Shown: positions 12,618-62,818 of the stretch, piece after piece
Layout of the letters: each line of letters opens with the position of its first letter
Numbering within the stretch: position 1 is the stretch's first letter
Assembly: GCA_038373865.1 (NCBI GenBank)
Contig: JAXGGA010002839.1
Location: 1 to 64,000 of the forward strand
Reading direction: 5' to 3'
Length of the DNA: 64,000 bases
From: Uloborus plumipes
Lineage: Eukaryota > Arthropoda > Arachnida > Araneae > Uloboridae
The notes under the pieces: model-generated
The model's database searches: none
Seen by the model: the letters and a program-made list of their open reading frames with translations, nothing else
What the model was told of the DNA's origin: nothing
Position numbers and translations under genes: made by a program

Positions 12618-14155
12618 GGGTGAGTTCTGGTAAGTGCATACCCTTTTTTTCAAAGTTCATGTTCTCAAGGATGCTGCTCTGTTGAAAAATCTTGTACACT
12701 CCCAATTTTGTTTTAGTTTTCTTTCCAGATCCTAGACTAAAATTTTCAAGCATATAATATGTCAAATAAACCATAAGCATAGGTTTTGTGACCCGGTTTA
12801 TGACACCTATTCTAAGGTACGCACTTTCCCTACCTAGCGGGGTAAGTGCGTCCACCTTAAATTATGTGAATATGAGCAGGAAAAAACTTCTGGCACATAT
12901 TAAATATGTTATTATTATATTATATACTTTATTTGCCTTGGGATAATTCCTAGTACTAGAGATCAGCACTTGCTTGCATGAATGAAACGCAATCAGTGAT
13001 ATCCCACGTGTCTTGCGAACAACTGCGATTTGAAGGTTGAGAGAGTTGTGTCTGTGATTCTTCCTTTGTCCTTTTAATAAGACCAATTGAGCAATGTAAA
13101 TTGTGATTTTCTTTAATTCTATTTGTACGGTAGATCGTTAGGTGACCTGAGTGAACAATTCGTTTTTTTTTTTTTTGAATAAATACGGTTTTAAAATATT
13201 TTTCTTATTAGAATCAGCAGCAGTAAGAAAAAACACAAAATAAAGAGCGAAAAAAAAAAAAAAAGAAGAAAATAATTGATCATGATATGATACTTGTACT
13301 ATTTTTTTCTTGTACAATGAAATAGTTTTTCACAACGTGCTCTTAATTTTCTTAAATATATTTTATTCATTGCTCCACCTTCGTTTTTTGAATCAGTTGG
13401 TTCCTTATTTAGTGTTTCACTTAATTTCACTGCTTCATTTGTCATTCTGGTTTAAATTAAGTAAAGCTTATGATCGCTATTTTCAACGGAAAATTTACTA
13501 ACTGATATCTAAAAGCCAATATATTTCAGAGGTAATGAATAAAATTGAAATCTTATGCCGTATTCAAGGTAAATATAAATACTTGATGGAAATGACGTCG
13601 GATTTATAATCAGCTTAATAAAAGAGTTATAAGCAAAATTAAAGGTGAATTACGAGAGTCGGATTTTCCACGTAATGGTACGCACTTGCTCCGCATTATA
13701 GTACGCATATGCTTCATGATCGTGGTACGCACTTGCCCCATCATAATGGTACGCACTTACCCCCACCTTACTTTAAAGAAAGGGAAAGTGCGTACCGTCA
13801 TATAAACAAATTTTAGTTAGAGTACTTGATCAAAATACCCCATGTATGTTATTAGTAGCTATTACTCAAAAGAAACAACTTGCATTTCTTGACTTCTATT
13901 GCTTGGTATGACTACAAGAGAAACTGAAACAAAACCATCTCAATCTTTACTTTAGAGTTTTTTTGAAGACATTTAAGATGTCTCTGATTGCGTTTCGTCT
14001 ATTGAATCCAGGTCTGAATTCTACCTATTGAAATTATCATTAGACCGTTATCTAACATAGTCGATGTGTTGCAGAAGCCATTTCAGGACTGTGTTCTGAG
14101 AGTGGATTAAGAGTGGATGCACTTACCCCGTGGACGCACTTACCAGAACTCACCC
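12618..14155. mobile_element. TA-flanked element with internal TACGCACTTACC words
   Basis: The ends are GGGTGAGTTCTGGTAAGTGC and GCACTTACCAGAACTCACCC, flanked by TA (12616-12617, 14156-14157). The terminal word GGTAAGTGC/GCACTTACC, or a TACGCACTT variant, recurs around 12815-12850, 13677-13765, 13787 and 14117-14140. Sequence on either side (CCCCTCCAAAATTTTAACA then TATACGCCACTG) matches an uninterrupted relative at about 11983-12013, which works as an empty site. Short minus-strand frames inside are not recognisable. Confidence 0.8.
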
Positions 14156-14447
14156 TATATACGCCACTGATCGACTATAATAAATGTTTTCGTTTTCGAC
14201 GAATTCTATTTGACTGTCTAGCAAGATAGATATTTATCGAATATCTCGCTCCGTTTTAAAATTTCTATAGTATTTTAGAGATGCAATCACTTAAAGGAGA
14301 AATGAATATTTAGCTTTTCAGGGATGCCCTACTGGGGGACTGTCATGGCTTTTTTAGAGACATAAGAGAGTCGATTGAGATCAATTTTGATAAAATAGAA
14401 GAAATCATAACTCGAAAAAAAAAGGAAACAATTAATGGTAGCATCTA

Positions 14448-16070
14448 TGAGCCAATATTTAGAAAAGTGCCAATTTGAAGTTGGAGTTTTCCGATAAAAA
14501 ATTTTTTTTGCAGAAAAAAATTAATGTTGGATTCTAAGTCTAAATTGGGTCTAAATGCAAGAAAATAAAAAGGGGGAGGTCAAGGAGGTTATTTACCCCC
14601 TCCTTAGATTACTCACTTTTAAGCCGTTACAGATCTGATGAGTGTTACAGATCTGATGTTAATATGAGCTATATATTTGAGTTTATGCTTTCAGTCTTCG
14701 TTGACATCTCTAAAAATGATATCCTTTCCTTGAATTTTTAACATAGAATTAAGATAATATTAAAATATATATATTAGCTAAAAAATCAAATTTCATTGTA
14801 AAAAAGCATTTCTTGGAAATAAAAATGAGCGATAAGGTTTTTAGACAAAATAAATTATAAGATTAGGAAATCTAAGCTCATAAAACATTTATTTTGTTTT
14901 GAAACAACACGCAACTTCAACTTTTTTAATACACAACTCTGCTGCTTGCTTTTCTTTAATTAGTTGCAGGAAATTTAATTTCTTGATCAGAAATTCAAAT
15001 TTAGCATGCTAGTTATTATCTAGTTATTTAGCGAAGTTATGAAAAATTGAAGCACCAAAATAAATAAATAAATGGATAGATAAAATAATAATAATTAATT
15101 AACTTAATTTTTGCAGTGTCAATTTTTCTTATTTTACTAACTTCTATTGTCAGGTCATACAAACTACAAATGAAGCAATTATACTAAAACTAATTGCTTT
15201 TCATTTTTAAGAACAAAAATATTCAATATATATGGCTAAAACCTACGATTTTTGCTTTTTAATTATTCTGAAACGTGTGAGTTAGTTCGGTAACATATTC
15301 GCTGTTTTTCAATGTTACCGCTCTGACTGTTACCGATCTGACAAACTGACAAAGTTTTTTTTTTTTTTAATTTCGGAGTCGATCGTGCTAAACCAAAATC
15401 AAACACGTGGTTTTTTCACTTGTAATAAAGGACTATACTTATATATAAAATAATTTTTAAAATAATAAAAACTGCGCATTTTAGCGCGTGTTACCGATCT
15501 GATGACTTAAATGACACACATTTTATAAAATCACTTTAAAAAATCTTACCTACAATTTTAGATGCAGAAATGCAAATTTTTAATTACGATGCGATAAAAC
15601 ATCCCACCAGGTACTCAGTATCACGTGGTATAGGTGCAGGAAATGATTTTGGGAGCCTAAACATAGATCGGAAGTTATTGTTACCGCTCTGACGGCGGAA
15701 CTAGGGACACGCTTATTTCGCATCGGCTAGAAAATCAGGAATCGATTAAAACAAAAATGAAGTAAAATATTAACAAAGGGGTAAAAATAGAATCGTTTTT
15801 TGTGCAAGTGCGTTTTTTTTGGGAAGTTAGAAAGTGCGCATGACCTGTTTGCATGCTAAGCTTTGCTACTTGGGACACGTTACCGATCTGATTTTTGATG
15901 TATAAAAACAATATTTTCTGAAGAAAAAATTTTTTTTTCTGATGTTATTAGATGAAATGAAAGCAAAACTTATCTTCTTTCTGGGGAAAATTATTTTTTT
16001 AACTAGTTATTGAAATACTAGTGAAAATTCACTTGGGACTCAAATTGGCACTTTTCTAAATATTAGCTCC
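14448..16070. mobile_element. TA-flanked element with seven GTTACCGATCTGA words
   Basis: Inverted ends share GAGC(C/T)AATATTTAGAAAAG and continue to GTGCCAATTTGA. TA borders both sides (14446-14447, 16071-16072). Inside, GTTAC(C/A)G(A/C)TCTGA occurs in the same orientation near 14626, 14644, 15314, 15329, 15489, 15679 and 15879. No transposase frame is left. Confidence 0.75.
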
Positions 16071-16072
16071 TA

Positions 16073-17539
16073 TTTCAAGTTCGTTGAGGGAGAATCATTA
16101 TCTCTTTATCCTCAGTTATAATCCTAACATCATCCGCATCAAATCAATAAAGATTGCAGTTATTTCTATTCTCTCTAGAAAATTTAAAAGTAATTTTTCC
16201 ATTCATATCATTTTCTAAAATAAGAGCTTCATAATACTTAATGGTTTTCTATGATGCAAGTTTCATAAATGCATAGTTATTAGCTTTTCCAGTTTTTGCA
16301 GCTGAATTACTAATTCCTTCTAGGTCTCTATATTTATCTTTTATTTCATCCTAGAAATTTTTTCATCAGAGATGCTTTTCATTACAAAATCTCCGCTATA
16401 ATGAGGTAACTCCCTTACCCCACAGTGGGAGGACCTACACTTGTAGGGGAAAACTACGAGGTCAATGGATAACCTCTCCTTAAACACTTGTTAATCATAA
16501 CTTGTGTTAAAATTCCTACTGAAGTGTGTACTTTAGGTTAAGCTGAGCAAAAAATAACTAAATATCTAAATAAAATAAAAATAAATCATGATCATAAAAA
16601 AAGTACAAAAAACTAACCTTGAAACACTTCTGTAAAACTGCTGCTACAATTCGTAAACATATTTTTCTAAATTTTTTTGACAAAAGTTCTCTGACCTAGG
16701 AAAAAGTTCCATAAAACCTAAATTTATGCAAAACCAATCACTGTAATGTTATGTTATATGATCAGTATAAAAAAAGTAAAAGATGTATGGGTATTTCTGT
16801 TTTTTCTTCCTTTTTTTTGGGGGGGGGGGGGTGACCCACACTTACCCGAACCACGTATTATCATTTTCTCCTAAGGTGTCGAGAGGTTCTCAAATTACTC
16901 TTTGCAAAGATAGACGGATAGATACCTCGAATAAATGCTATTGCATTCTTAAATTTTCATGCTGCTTACTATCATACATCAGCAATTCATCAAGGGAGGG
17001 AGGTCGAGACCGATTAAGCATAAATTAAAAAAGAGTTCAGGTAAAAAAAGAACTTCATAATTTGTTCATGAAGGAACCAAAGCGTTCTTAAGTAAATAAA
17101 TAAAATACTAAATAAATTAAAAAAATGAATAACAAATAAAAAAAATAAATTAAACCAAAAAATAAATAGTAATAATTAATTAATAAATAAAGAAAGAGAA
17201 AGAAAGTGTTTATTTAAATATAATAAAAAGCTTTTCATAAAAAGGTGCTTCACAAAAAAATTATTACTTCCCTGAGTATGAAGCTTTGGTAAAAATGTTC
17301 AAGACATTTATTATAATGCTATTAAATTTTAAAATTCTGTAGTATTTTCAAATTTTCATTCTGTTTGCTGTTACATTTCAGAAATTCATTTAGAAAAGCA
17401 ACGGATTGAGGGAGAGGGAAAATAAGGAAAGACTTCATAGAAAAATGTGTTTCAGAAAATATTTTATTACTAAACCGATGTCATAACATATTTTACAGTA
17501 AATCAATACTGAACTTGATGCAAAGCTAATCGGAAAGTA
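16073..17539. other. Non-coding stretch
   Basis: AT-rich sequence with a G-run near 16819 and a low-complexity AATAAA/AAATAAAT tract around 17095-17200. The plus-strand frame at 16783-17028 includes the translated G-run and has no domain. Confidence 0.45.
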
Positions 17540-18872
17540 GGGGAGACTGGGGACGGTTGTGATAATTTTCATTTGCTCCCCCATAGATCCCTTAGTAATG
17601 CCTGTGAGCTGGTTTAAAGTTGTTTTTATGTTAAAGTGTACATTTACCTGCTTATAAAAACTAAAATTTTCTCCCTAAGTACAATAGTTAACTCACAGGA
17701 CCAAATTAAACAAAAAAGGAAAAAATGTCACAACCGACCCCAACCCAGGGGCGGTTGTGACAGTGCTTGGGGTCGGTTGTGATAAGTTAAAAAATACAGC
17801 AAAACAGTCTAGATCACTTTTAATTTCAAGTAATATTAAACGTAATTCAACATAACCTTCATCTGGGAAAGTTTAACACTTGACAATGTGCCTCGTTCAA
17901 TTGAAGTAGCCTTATACCAAGTCTTGCAACAATATTTTTGGAGTTTGGTTTTTGGAATTTCGTAACATCTGTTTTGGAAAAAAATTATGCACATCCTGTT
18001 GGTCATAGCCGTGTCTGTTCAAAACAATTCTCAAGTATCAAAGAAAGATTCCACATTTATTTGTTTTATTGAAGCTTGTTACTCTTGAAAGGCTAGTTGC
18101 ATGAGCTACACGAACAGACATGAAAAATTTCTATTCATAAATGAACGAAACCATTTCTCAGGAGCCATTTTACTCTCATGTATGCTTTCAGCTTATATGT
18201 AAGCTCAAAAGCATTTTACTATGAGCAATATGACCTATGCACACGTTGTTTTCATTGTGACTTCGCCGGCCGACTCCATCGCGTTTACGAATGAATGTTT
18301 CGTAGCAAAGACTTACGATTAACGTTGCATTTCCAAAGCTGTCCGAAAGAAAAAAAGTTTCACTTCTTTATAAGCTTCTTTATATTTCATTAGGTCACAT
18401 TGCCCTATTTCTGTCTTCTTCAAGCGTATTATGGGCATCAAATATGATATAAATATGTTTTACTCGTGTCACAACCGTCCCCACGCAATTTGTCACAACC
18501 GACCCCAACCCACTACTTTTGAAAACAGCAATCGCCATGGCAATACAAAATAGCCTACATAAAAAGTAATCACTACTATTTCACTACTAAGGTTCACTAC
18601 TAACGGGAGAAAACTTTCATTTCTCTATCTGTACCCATTCAACAGGAATTACTAAAAGAAATCGAACAAAAAAACTTACTTTTAACTGTTAAAAAGTAAC
18701 CAACACCTCTGCTAGCGTTAATGTCGCTCGATGGCTACCGCAATGCTTTGACACACATTCAGACAAACATGCTGATACACTCTCTCTTTGCTTCAATCAG
18801 GTATTAATCATGGTTTAGCTAATATGACGACTGTCACAACCGCCCCGTGTCACAACCATCCCCAGTCTCCCC
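17540..18872. mobile_element. TA-flanked element with TCACAACCGNCCCC words
   Basis: The left end GGGGAGACTGGGGACGGTTG and the right end (reversed) GGGGAGACTGGGGATGGTTG are inverted copies, with TA at 17538-17539 and 18873-18874. Copies of TCACAACCG(A/T/C)CCCC or its complement also occur near 17730, 17750, 17780, 18473, 18490 and 18835. It is 1.33 kb with no coding frame. Confidence 0.82.
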
Positions 18873-18962
18873 TACCTACTAGAGAAATTTTAATTAATAT
18901 CTCACTTTCGTGCTTCACATTGGCTACAACATTAAACATTTTTTATTTACAAATAAAATGTA

Positions 18963-18968
18963 TTTATT
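18963..18968 (-). promoter_or_regulatory. Candidate polyadenylation signal of gene A
   Basis: AATAAA on the minus strand, about 145 nt past the gene A stop codon and outside the neighbouring transposon. A second AATAAA is at 18942-18947. Position fits, but there is no transcript evidence. Confidence 0.3.
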
Positions 18969-19111
18969 TTACACAGGCTTATCATTAAAACATTTTTTTT
19001 GTACCGGTGTACAATAAAGAGTATCCAAGGTACTGTCAGATGAGCTTTGCGAGAACCATACAAGAGTTCTTTGAGAAACCATTAAAGTTGATTAAAAAAA
19101 TGAAACATAAA

Positions 19112-38903
<19,792 letters not shown>

Positions 38904-40175
38904 TTTTAATTATTACTTGTAGCGAAATGTGTTGAGGGGGTGAGAAATATTCACAGTTTGCGAACTTTTACTTTTTTTCAAGAACGTACTATTGTTATTA
39001 CTATGAAAGCGAACCCTTTTTTTGTATTGTGTATCATCTGATTGATATATGGCTTTGATGACAATCGCTGAACAATTATTTGACATACATCTCATCACAA
39101 TCACTTCTTTACAGAAACAAATACATGCTGCTGAGATCACTGACAAAACTAGTAAGAGAAAAGTCACTTAATTGCCATAACGTTTCATCCATCCATTAAA
39201 TATTTAGCGAAATTCGTCAGTAAGACAAATCTCTTGATTAAAAGCTAAAACAGCTTGATTATTGTTTTTTTAAGGTAAAAGAGAAAACAATTTAAAAATT
39301 CTGAACTATTCACCACTTAAATTACGGCTGCACTCAACAATGAAACATCTCGAAATAACTCGGGAAACAATTGAACGACTCCTACATGGGAATAATAAAA
39401 GGATGTTTCCTCTGATAATTCTCTTCAAGGTCTTTTACTTACTTATTTTATCAGCTCTTGAGATAAATATACTCAACAAAGGTTTCAGACATTTTAGGAC
39501 TATTATCTCTAATTGGGAGGTATACTTTTATAGCTTGACGCTAGGAAAATACTAAACTAATAATAAGTAATACAAGTTGATTAAAAATCCATTTAAAGTT
39601 AAAACAATTAGTTATTCAGGGTGACTAATAGTCATAATTTCTCTATTTTAAACTTCCCCAATCGTATATTAGTACTATTTTTCATTGTATTTTTTGGTAT
39701 CACTTCTAAGCTCTGAGCCTCAGAGCCAGACAAACGTACGTTCATTTTCGTTACTTTTCTAGAGAGCTCGAAAACGTTTGTCGGATGCATGCAAAGGCTT
39801 GGACTCGCACTTTTTTAACTCAGCTAAATAATAAAGCAATTTCTTTTATAGACTAACATTCTTGTTGGTCGATGAGGAGTAAGATTGTACATGCAACGCA
39901 GTGGGTAAATCTCTAATTTTGAGCGCAGGCTAGTCTAGTTCTGAGGTGCAGAACTCTTGAATAGTTTCCCAAAAAATGTGAAATAATAATCATTACATTC
40001 AATTAAAATGAGTTACTAGCGTTGTTCAAAGCTACTATTTAGAGTCACTTTGTGTCATGAAATAAGACGTAAAACCAGGGGCGGATACAGAAATAGTTTT
40101 TGGGAGGGGCACTGAAATGTAAAAAGTGCCCCCCTCCCCCCCCCCAAACATAAACGTTCAATTTATTGCATTCGC

Positions 40176-40246
40176 AGGAAATTCAGACCGCGAGCTTCAA
40201 TACTGAAGTATGGCAAGTTCTCTCTCCTCTTAGTATTATAGCTCAA
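40176..40246. repeat. Solo end of the AGAGGAGAG MITE
   Basis: Contains GAAATTCAGACCGCGAGCTT and TCTCTCCTCTTAGTATTATA, matching in inverted or direct form parts of 29959-30248. Only one terminus is present. Confidence 0.5.
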
Positions 40247-42059
40247 TGGGTAGACATAGGAAGCGCTGGCTTGATCACGAAGCAGGAACGTGCCTTTGGC
40301 CTAATCATTGAGGAAGAAGAAGAAAAAGACAGGAGAGTACATGTGGGCCTTCTAGTTTTTTGAATCAAATGAACTAAACAATTTGAAGTGGGCCAAAGCT
40401 AATGGGAATGGCTTAAAGTTACCGTAATTGACTCTACCTTTGTGTGATAATTTACAAACAAACAACAATGTATAAATTGATCAAATATAACAAGAAGAAT
40501 TTCTGACACGTGTTTCACCTTTGCAAACAATGTATTTTCAATGTAAACAAACGAGCTTACGGATAAAGACAACCGAAATATGCCCCTGTGGTATAGAAGA
40601 CTATTACCATTACTATTTTTCAGCTGTTACAAAACTTTTTTTTTCTCAACAAATTCATCATTTCTCTTTCCCTTGAAATACGTGGCATACGTGTTCTCCC
40701 ATTTAAGCAATTTTAACGTTTTTGTTTTATATTGCGTGTTTTTTTTTTTGTTTTTTGTTTTTTTTTTTTGGCTATTTTATGTTGAACTTTTGTTAGAAAT
40801 GAATAACGGAAAAAAAAAACCTTTGAATTTTGACATCTCGAATTTAAATTATATTTTTCAGAATCACGAGTTGCTATAGGACACTACTCACTTTTAGTTA
40901 TGTTTCCTCACATCTGAAGAACTCCCAAAAGTGACACCATTTAATTTTTCTACTCAAAATCATTTTCTTTTTTCCACTTCCAAAAAAAAAAAAAATCAGC
41001 GGCACGAATATTAGAGCAAGTGACTCATTATTTAGTGAGATATACTACAAAATAATAAAAAGGCTTAATTCAATTAATTTTACTATTGATTATCGTGTTT
41101 ATGTGATTTTGCATCAGATTTCTTTCTACGCCTTCTCTCACTAGCTTTCTCCTCACGATATTTATCACACTCCCTTTGCTCTGAAAAAAGAGCGAATGCC
41201 AACTACGGTCAAGTGAGAACAACCAGCCATTGTGATTGCTTAACAGAAAACTTTAAAAAACAGAAAAATGACAAAAACTTTCTCATGCCGTTCAGAGCCT
41301 CAGGCCAGAAAGTGGAAACTAGATAATTGTATTAATGCTTTATATTGTTATTCGTCTTTCGACTTGTTTTAAAATAGGAGTAGAAACAAATAAAAATACT
41401 CTTTAAAAGTAAACTGATTTGAACTAAAACTACGTATTTATTTGACAAGATACCGTAAGTACATCAAAATATTTTAATTAAAATTCGTATACAATAAGAT
41501 ATTCTGTGCACATACTGTACTGTAGCAGATCTTTATGGCTTTATAAAAAGGTTTTAAATATAGCTACGGCGCATAGTAAGGCTTTGATAAGCTGAGCTGT
41601 GACCATGACAATGTTTAATTCTTTTTTCGGAAGGGAGGGGAGGTGGAATTCATTGAAAAAAAAGTAAAAAAAGCGTGTTGTTGGATCGGATTTGAATCAA
41701 GACAGCCTCGATGAAAGGTCACGGGAGACGAGAGGTCACTGCGGATTCTCAAAAAATTTCTTATTAGGCACATTTTGTCTGACGATTCGGCAATTTGAAG
41801 GAAACTAAGGCAGAAGGGCGGTTTTCTCCTTTTTTTCTTGATGCTTTAATTGTATTTTCTCATTAGACATACGTATGTATGCTTTGATCGTATTTTATTA
41901 TTCGCTAAAGTTTGAGGTTTCATTCAGCAAAATGAGAAATTTCTCCCTCTCAAAAATTTAGATTTGGGGCGTCTTCGCTTTGAATTGGAATACTTTTACA
42001 TGACTAAAACTTTACTCAACAACTAAGAGGGGCAACAACTCATGGGGGCCAAGGCAAAC

Positions 42060-42266
42060 TAATACCCCTCTCAGTTTTCGTAGTAGTGGGCTCTGGGGTG
42101 CAAGACAGATGTGCCGGTTAAGTGGTCAGTCAAACGCGGAGCCCTAAGAGTTTAGTTCCCATATTGATTTTATCGATCCACTGAGCTGAGCAGACCGTGT
42201 CTAACAAGGAATTGAACCCCGATCTGTTGCGTGGAAGCCCGAAGCGCTACTACTGAGCCACCGGGC
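42060..42266 (-). repeat. tRNA-derived SINE, second family
   Basis: The minus strand starts GCCCGGTGGCTCAGTAGTAG (A-box GTGGCTCAGTAG) and has GGGGTTCAATTCC (B-box) about 35 bases later. A GC-richer body follows with CTCAGCTCAGTGGATCGAT and CGTTTGACTGACCACTTAAC. The head differs from that of the 32.9-kb SINE. Lies about 540 bp past the gene B stop codon. Confidence 0.7.
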
Positions 42267-42805
42267 TTTTTTTGCAAGGCTATGACAATAGGGCAATTTA
42301 ACGATAACAGACGTATTAGTTTTTCACAAAACAGCTTAAAAAGACTAGAAATATGTTAATTCTTTGGATTCGTTGCAAGCATTTTATGAAGAACATGGAC
42401 TCTACTTCTATACAATGCAGTTAAATTTTGAAGATTTCCAGAAAAAATATGTAAATAATGTTACTTTCTCAAAAAACGGACGTATCTCATGAGATACGAC
42501 GCTATGAAGCCGAAAAAACATCATATAAATACTGTTTCCTGAAAGCCTCAGAATTTAACAATGGAAGTAAAGCCCATGTTTCTTATAAAATTCATGCAAA
42601 GAAACAAGGACCTCTTTGCGGACTGTTCTATGCAGCAATTGATGCCTTTTATGAAAATGGAACTATCCCATACCAATCCAGCTCATCTCAGTGCCAATTA
42701 CCCTTCTCTATTAGCCTAAAAAGAGTTAAACATTATTAAGTTCATGGCTTAACTTATCAACGTCACACTGTAGGTTCATTTATAACAAAGTCTTAAAAAA
42801 TGCAA

Positions 42806-60296
<17,491 letters not shown>

Positions 60297-60397
60297 TATA
60301 TTATCCAATGACTTGGAATAATTTTTGTTTCAAAAGTACGAGGGTTAGTCCGGTTGTTTGCAGTTTCTGGTTTTTGCATCTATGATTTTACACCAAC
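60297..60397 (-). promoter_or_regulatory. Possible spliced 5' UTR of gene B
   Basis: Upstream of the ATG there is a plausible acceptor (TATTTATTTCAG|GTTGG, cut after 60398). The leader may therefore start in a farther non-coding exon. Sequence inference only. Confidence 0.3.
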
Positions 60398-62818
60398 CTG
60401 AAATAAATATTTCAACTTATAAATCTCAAAACTGCAAATGATATTTTGCAAATAAATGATTAACGAAATCTTAAAGAATCTACTGAAAAAAGAAAAGGAG
60501 AGTTAGGAACCCAAAAGACAGCTATTTCGAGACTAGAAGAGTAATTTTCTCATTTATGTCAGAGGAGAGGTTCTCGATAATCTAAACGTACAAATAAGCA
60601 AATAAAACATTGGAAAAGACATCAGATGTTTTCAATAAAAATCCATTTGTTATGCTCAGTTTTATTTGTTCATGACCCTTGCTGGGTTATCGTGAATCTC
60701 TTCTTTTATGAATAGATAAATCTCACTTCACTATCCACAAAACTACTGTATGCTGGGTTTTAACTCTCATTTTAACACTTTTGGTGGTTTATTTGTAAGC
60801 AAAGTTTCAAACACAAATTGCATTTTTCGTCCCATATGACTAAGGTATATTTGTAACTTAACAATATTGCCGGTACTGTTATTTTTGTGTATTTTATAAA
60901 AAAATCATTTAGCCCATCAATTAGAAAATTGAATTGAATTTCATGCAATTCCTTCACAGACATTCATACACAGTCTTAGTTTTAAATGAAATGTTGAGAG
61001 CGCATATCGTTTCTCACTTTATACAATAATATTTATTATTAATGGGTTAAACTGATTGGCAATAGGTTATTAAAATAAAATTTGGCCGGCATTGCAAAGG
61101 GTTTAAATAGTTATAAAAGAGCAAATATAGTATTAAACACAAAACAAATCTACACTTACTCAATTTTAGTATAATGAAAACAGAATTCCTAAGATTGTAG
61201 AAGAAAAGCTTAGCGAAATTTCATCACATCATCATATAAAACTTTATGTAATTCATCTGTACATTTTTCCTGAAAAAAACATAATAAACTTACTAAAGTA
61301 TTAAAAAGAAAAAAAATACATTTCGCACGATTTTTAGGTAATTTCACAGGTTAAAAATTTTTTGATTGGAGATTCAACGAAGAATAGATAAATGTAGCGA
61401 AATTCACGCTAAGCTAATAATAGTGTGTGTGACCCATCCCTCCTTCCTTCCTGTAGATGGCAGTTAATGATTTTTCTCCCTTCGTATTCTTCAGAACTTG
61501 TTATCGCTCCTTATCAAAATGCAAGATTGGAGCACTGATTGGCAAAAGTGCAGTGCTCTAGCTTAAGTTGTTTCGATCTGTTATTCGTAAACATTTAGTT
61601 GCTGTGTTCAAACAGTTTTTCAAAGGGAAAATATAAAATGGAATTCTATTTAAAAAGCGTACTTTTAGAGGCTTGATATTTGATAAGAACAAGACTAGAT
61701 GAATTCCATTTTCATATTCATTGATTCAAGCCTATTTTGGAAAAATCTTTCTCATGAGGAAAAAATATATAATAAATAAAAGCATGAAACAAGCTTGAAC
61801 CCCCTTCCTCAAAAATACCGCATAAGATAAAAGGAAATCAAAAACTAATTTATAAAAACTGAAAAAAAAAAAAGCTTTTGAGGTATGAAAAAAGTATGTT
61901 GAAGGAATAATTCGATTTTCCATAGTTTCTTTCGTAAAATATTTTACAAAATATTTTGTTTTTGCACATGAAACGTAAGTTTTACTCTCAATTCAAATTA
62001 ATTTGAGCAATTCAAACAAAAAAAAGCAATGGGATTTATAAGAAAATTTGAATCATTCAAATTCTTCTTTAACGTTGTATTTGCTCTAGATTGATTGTAT
62101 CGAAAAGAACATTCAACCTAAAACTTCAGCGGAAAAATATTTTTCGATTTCATAAATTGGAAGATATTGTTAAACAGTTCAAACAATTTAATGCTACCAT
62201 TTGAAAATAAGAGCATGAAAAGAGTTCCCGCAAGCTTCTATGAAAATTAAATCCTGATTTAACTTCATCCTTTTGACTTAAGCCATTTTCTGTACACTTC
62301 TTTGTTGACAAAGCCATTTACTTAACCAATATTTCCTGAAAAATGAATCTAGTAAGAAATGAACATAAAACAAAAATAGACTTCCCCAAACAATTTTACA
62401 CAAAAAACTGATGCAGAAACCAATAGAGAATTGATTTAATCGGTTAATTTGGTCAAATATTAATTAAGAACTTACCTTGATGAAAAAAAACCCCATGAAA
62501 CAAGTGTGTCTTATGACCAAAAACATAGGTAATGTCTAGTAATGTAACCTTAGAAGGGAGATTACTATCTGGATCATTGAGAAAGAGAAACACCTGCAAT
62601 AAGTATCACTGTCATTTGACGAGCATCGTGAAAACTAATGCCATGGTAACAAATGGGATATATCACCAACCGTGCTATAACACCCACAAGTACCTTACTC
62701 TGTTTGAGATTAAACAGTTCTGTAGTATTGTAGAAAGACGTTTTTTCAATAATATATTTCGTTAACTGTATAATTTTGTGGTTATAACCTGTACGAAAGG
62801 TTTTGTTTTCTACTTTTT
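60398..62818. other. Upstream flank of gene B
   Basis: AT-rich DNA with no gene recognised on either strand. Short frames (60772-60963, 61732-61923, 62532-62765) lack domains. No transposon with both ends could be delimited here. Confidence 0.45.

Larger units (their letters stand above)
38904..42805. other. Intergenic region between the two P450 genes
   Basis: Holds the 5' flank of gene A and the 3' flank of gene B. Contents seen: a solo MITE end (40176-40246), a SINE (42060-42266), homopolymer runs and short frames without domains. The minus-strand frame at 38913-39167 starts with a signal-peptide-like hydrophobic stretch but has no ATG there. No promoter motif is strong enough to call. 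Confidence 0.5.

Noticed and set aside
38913..39167. Possible small secreted protein upstream of gene A (hydrophobic N-terminus)
   Set aside because: The frame starts at GTG with no ATG in position, and the rest has no domain. More likely 5' flank.
42458..42739. 93-codon plus-strand frame downstream of gene B
   Set aside because: No recognisable domain; adjacent text (42380-42445) resembles repetitive sequence near 47165-47232, so it is probably repeat-derived.
60297..60308. A longer gene B start at 60308
   Set aside because: The codon is TTG. The first ATG in frame is at 60294-60296 and gives an anchor of the same length class as gene A.
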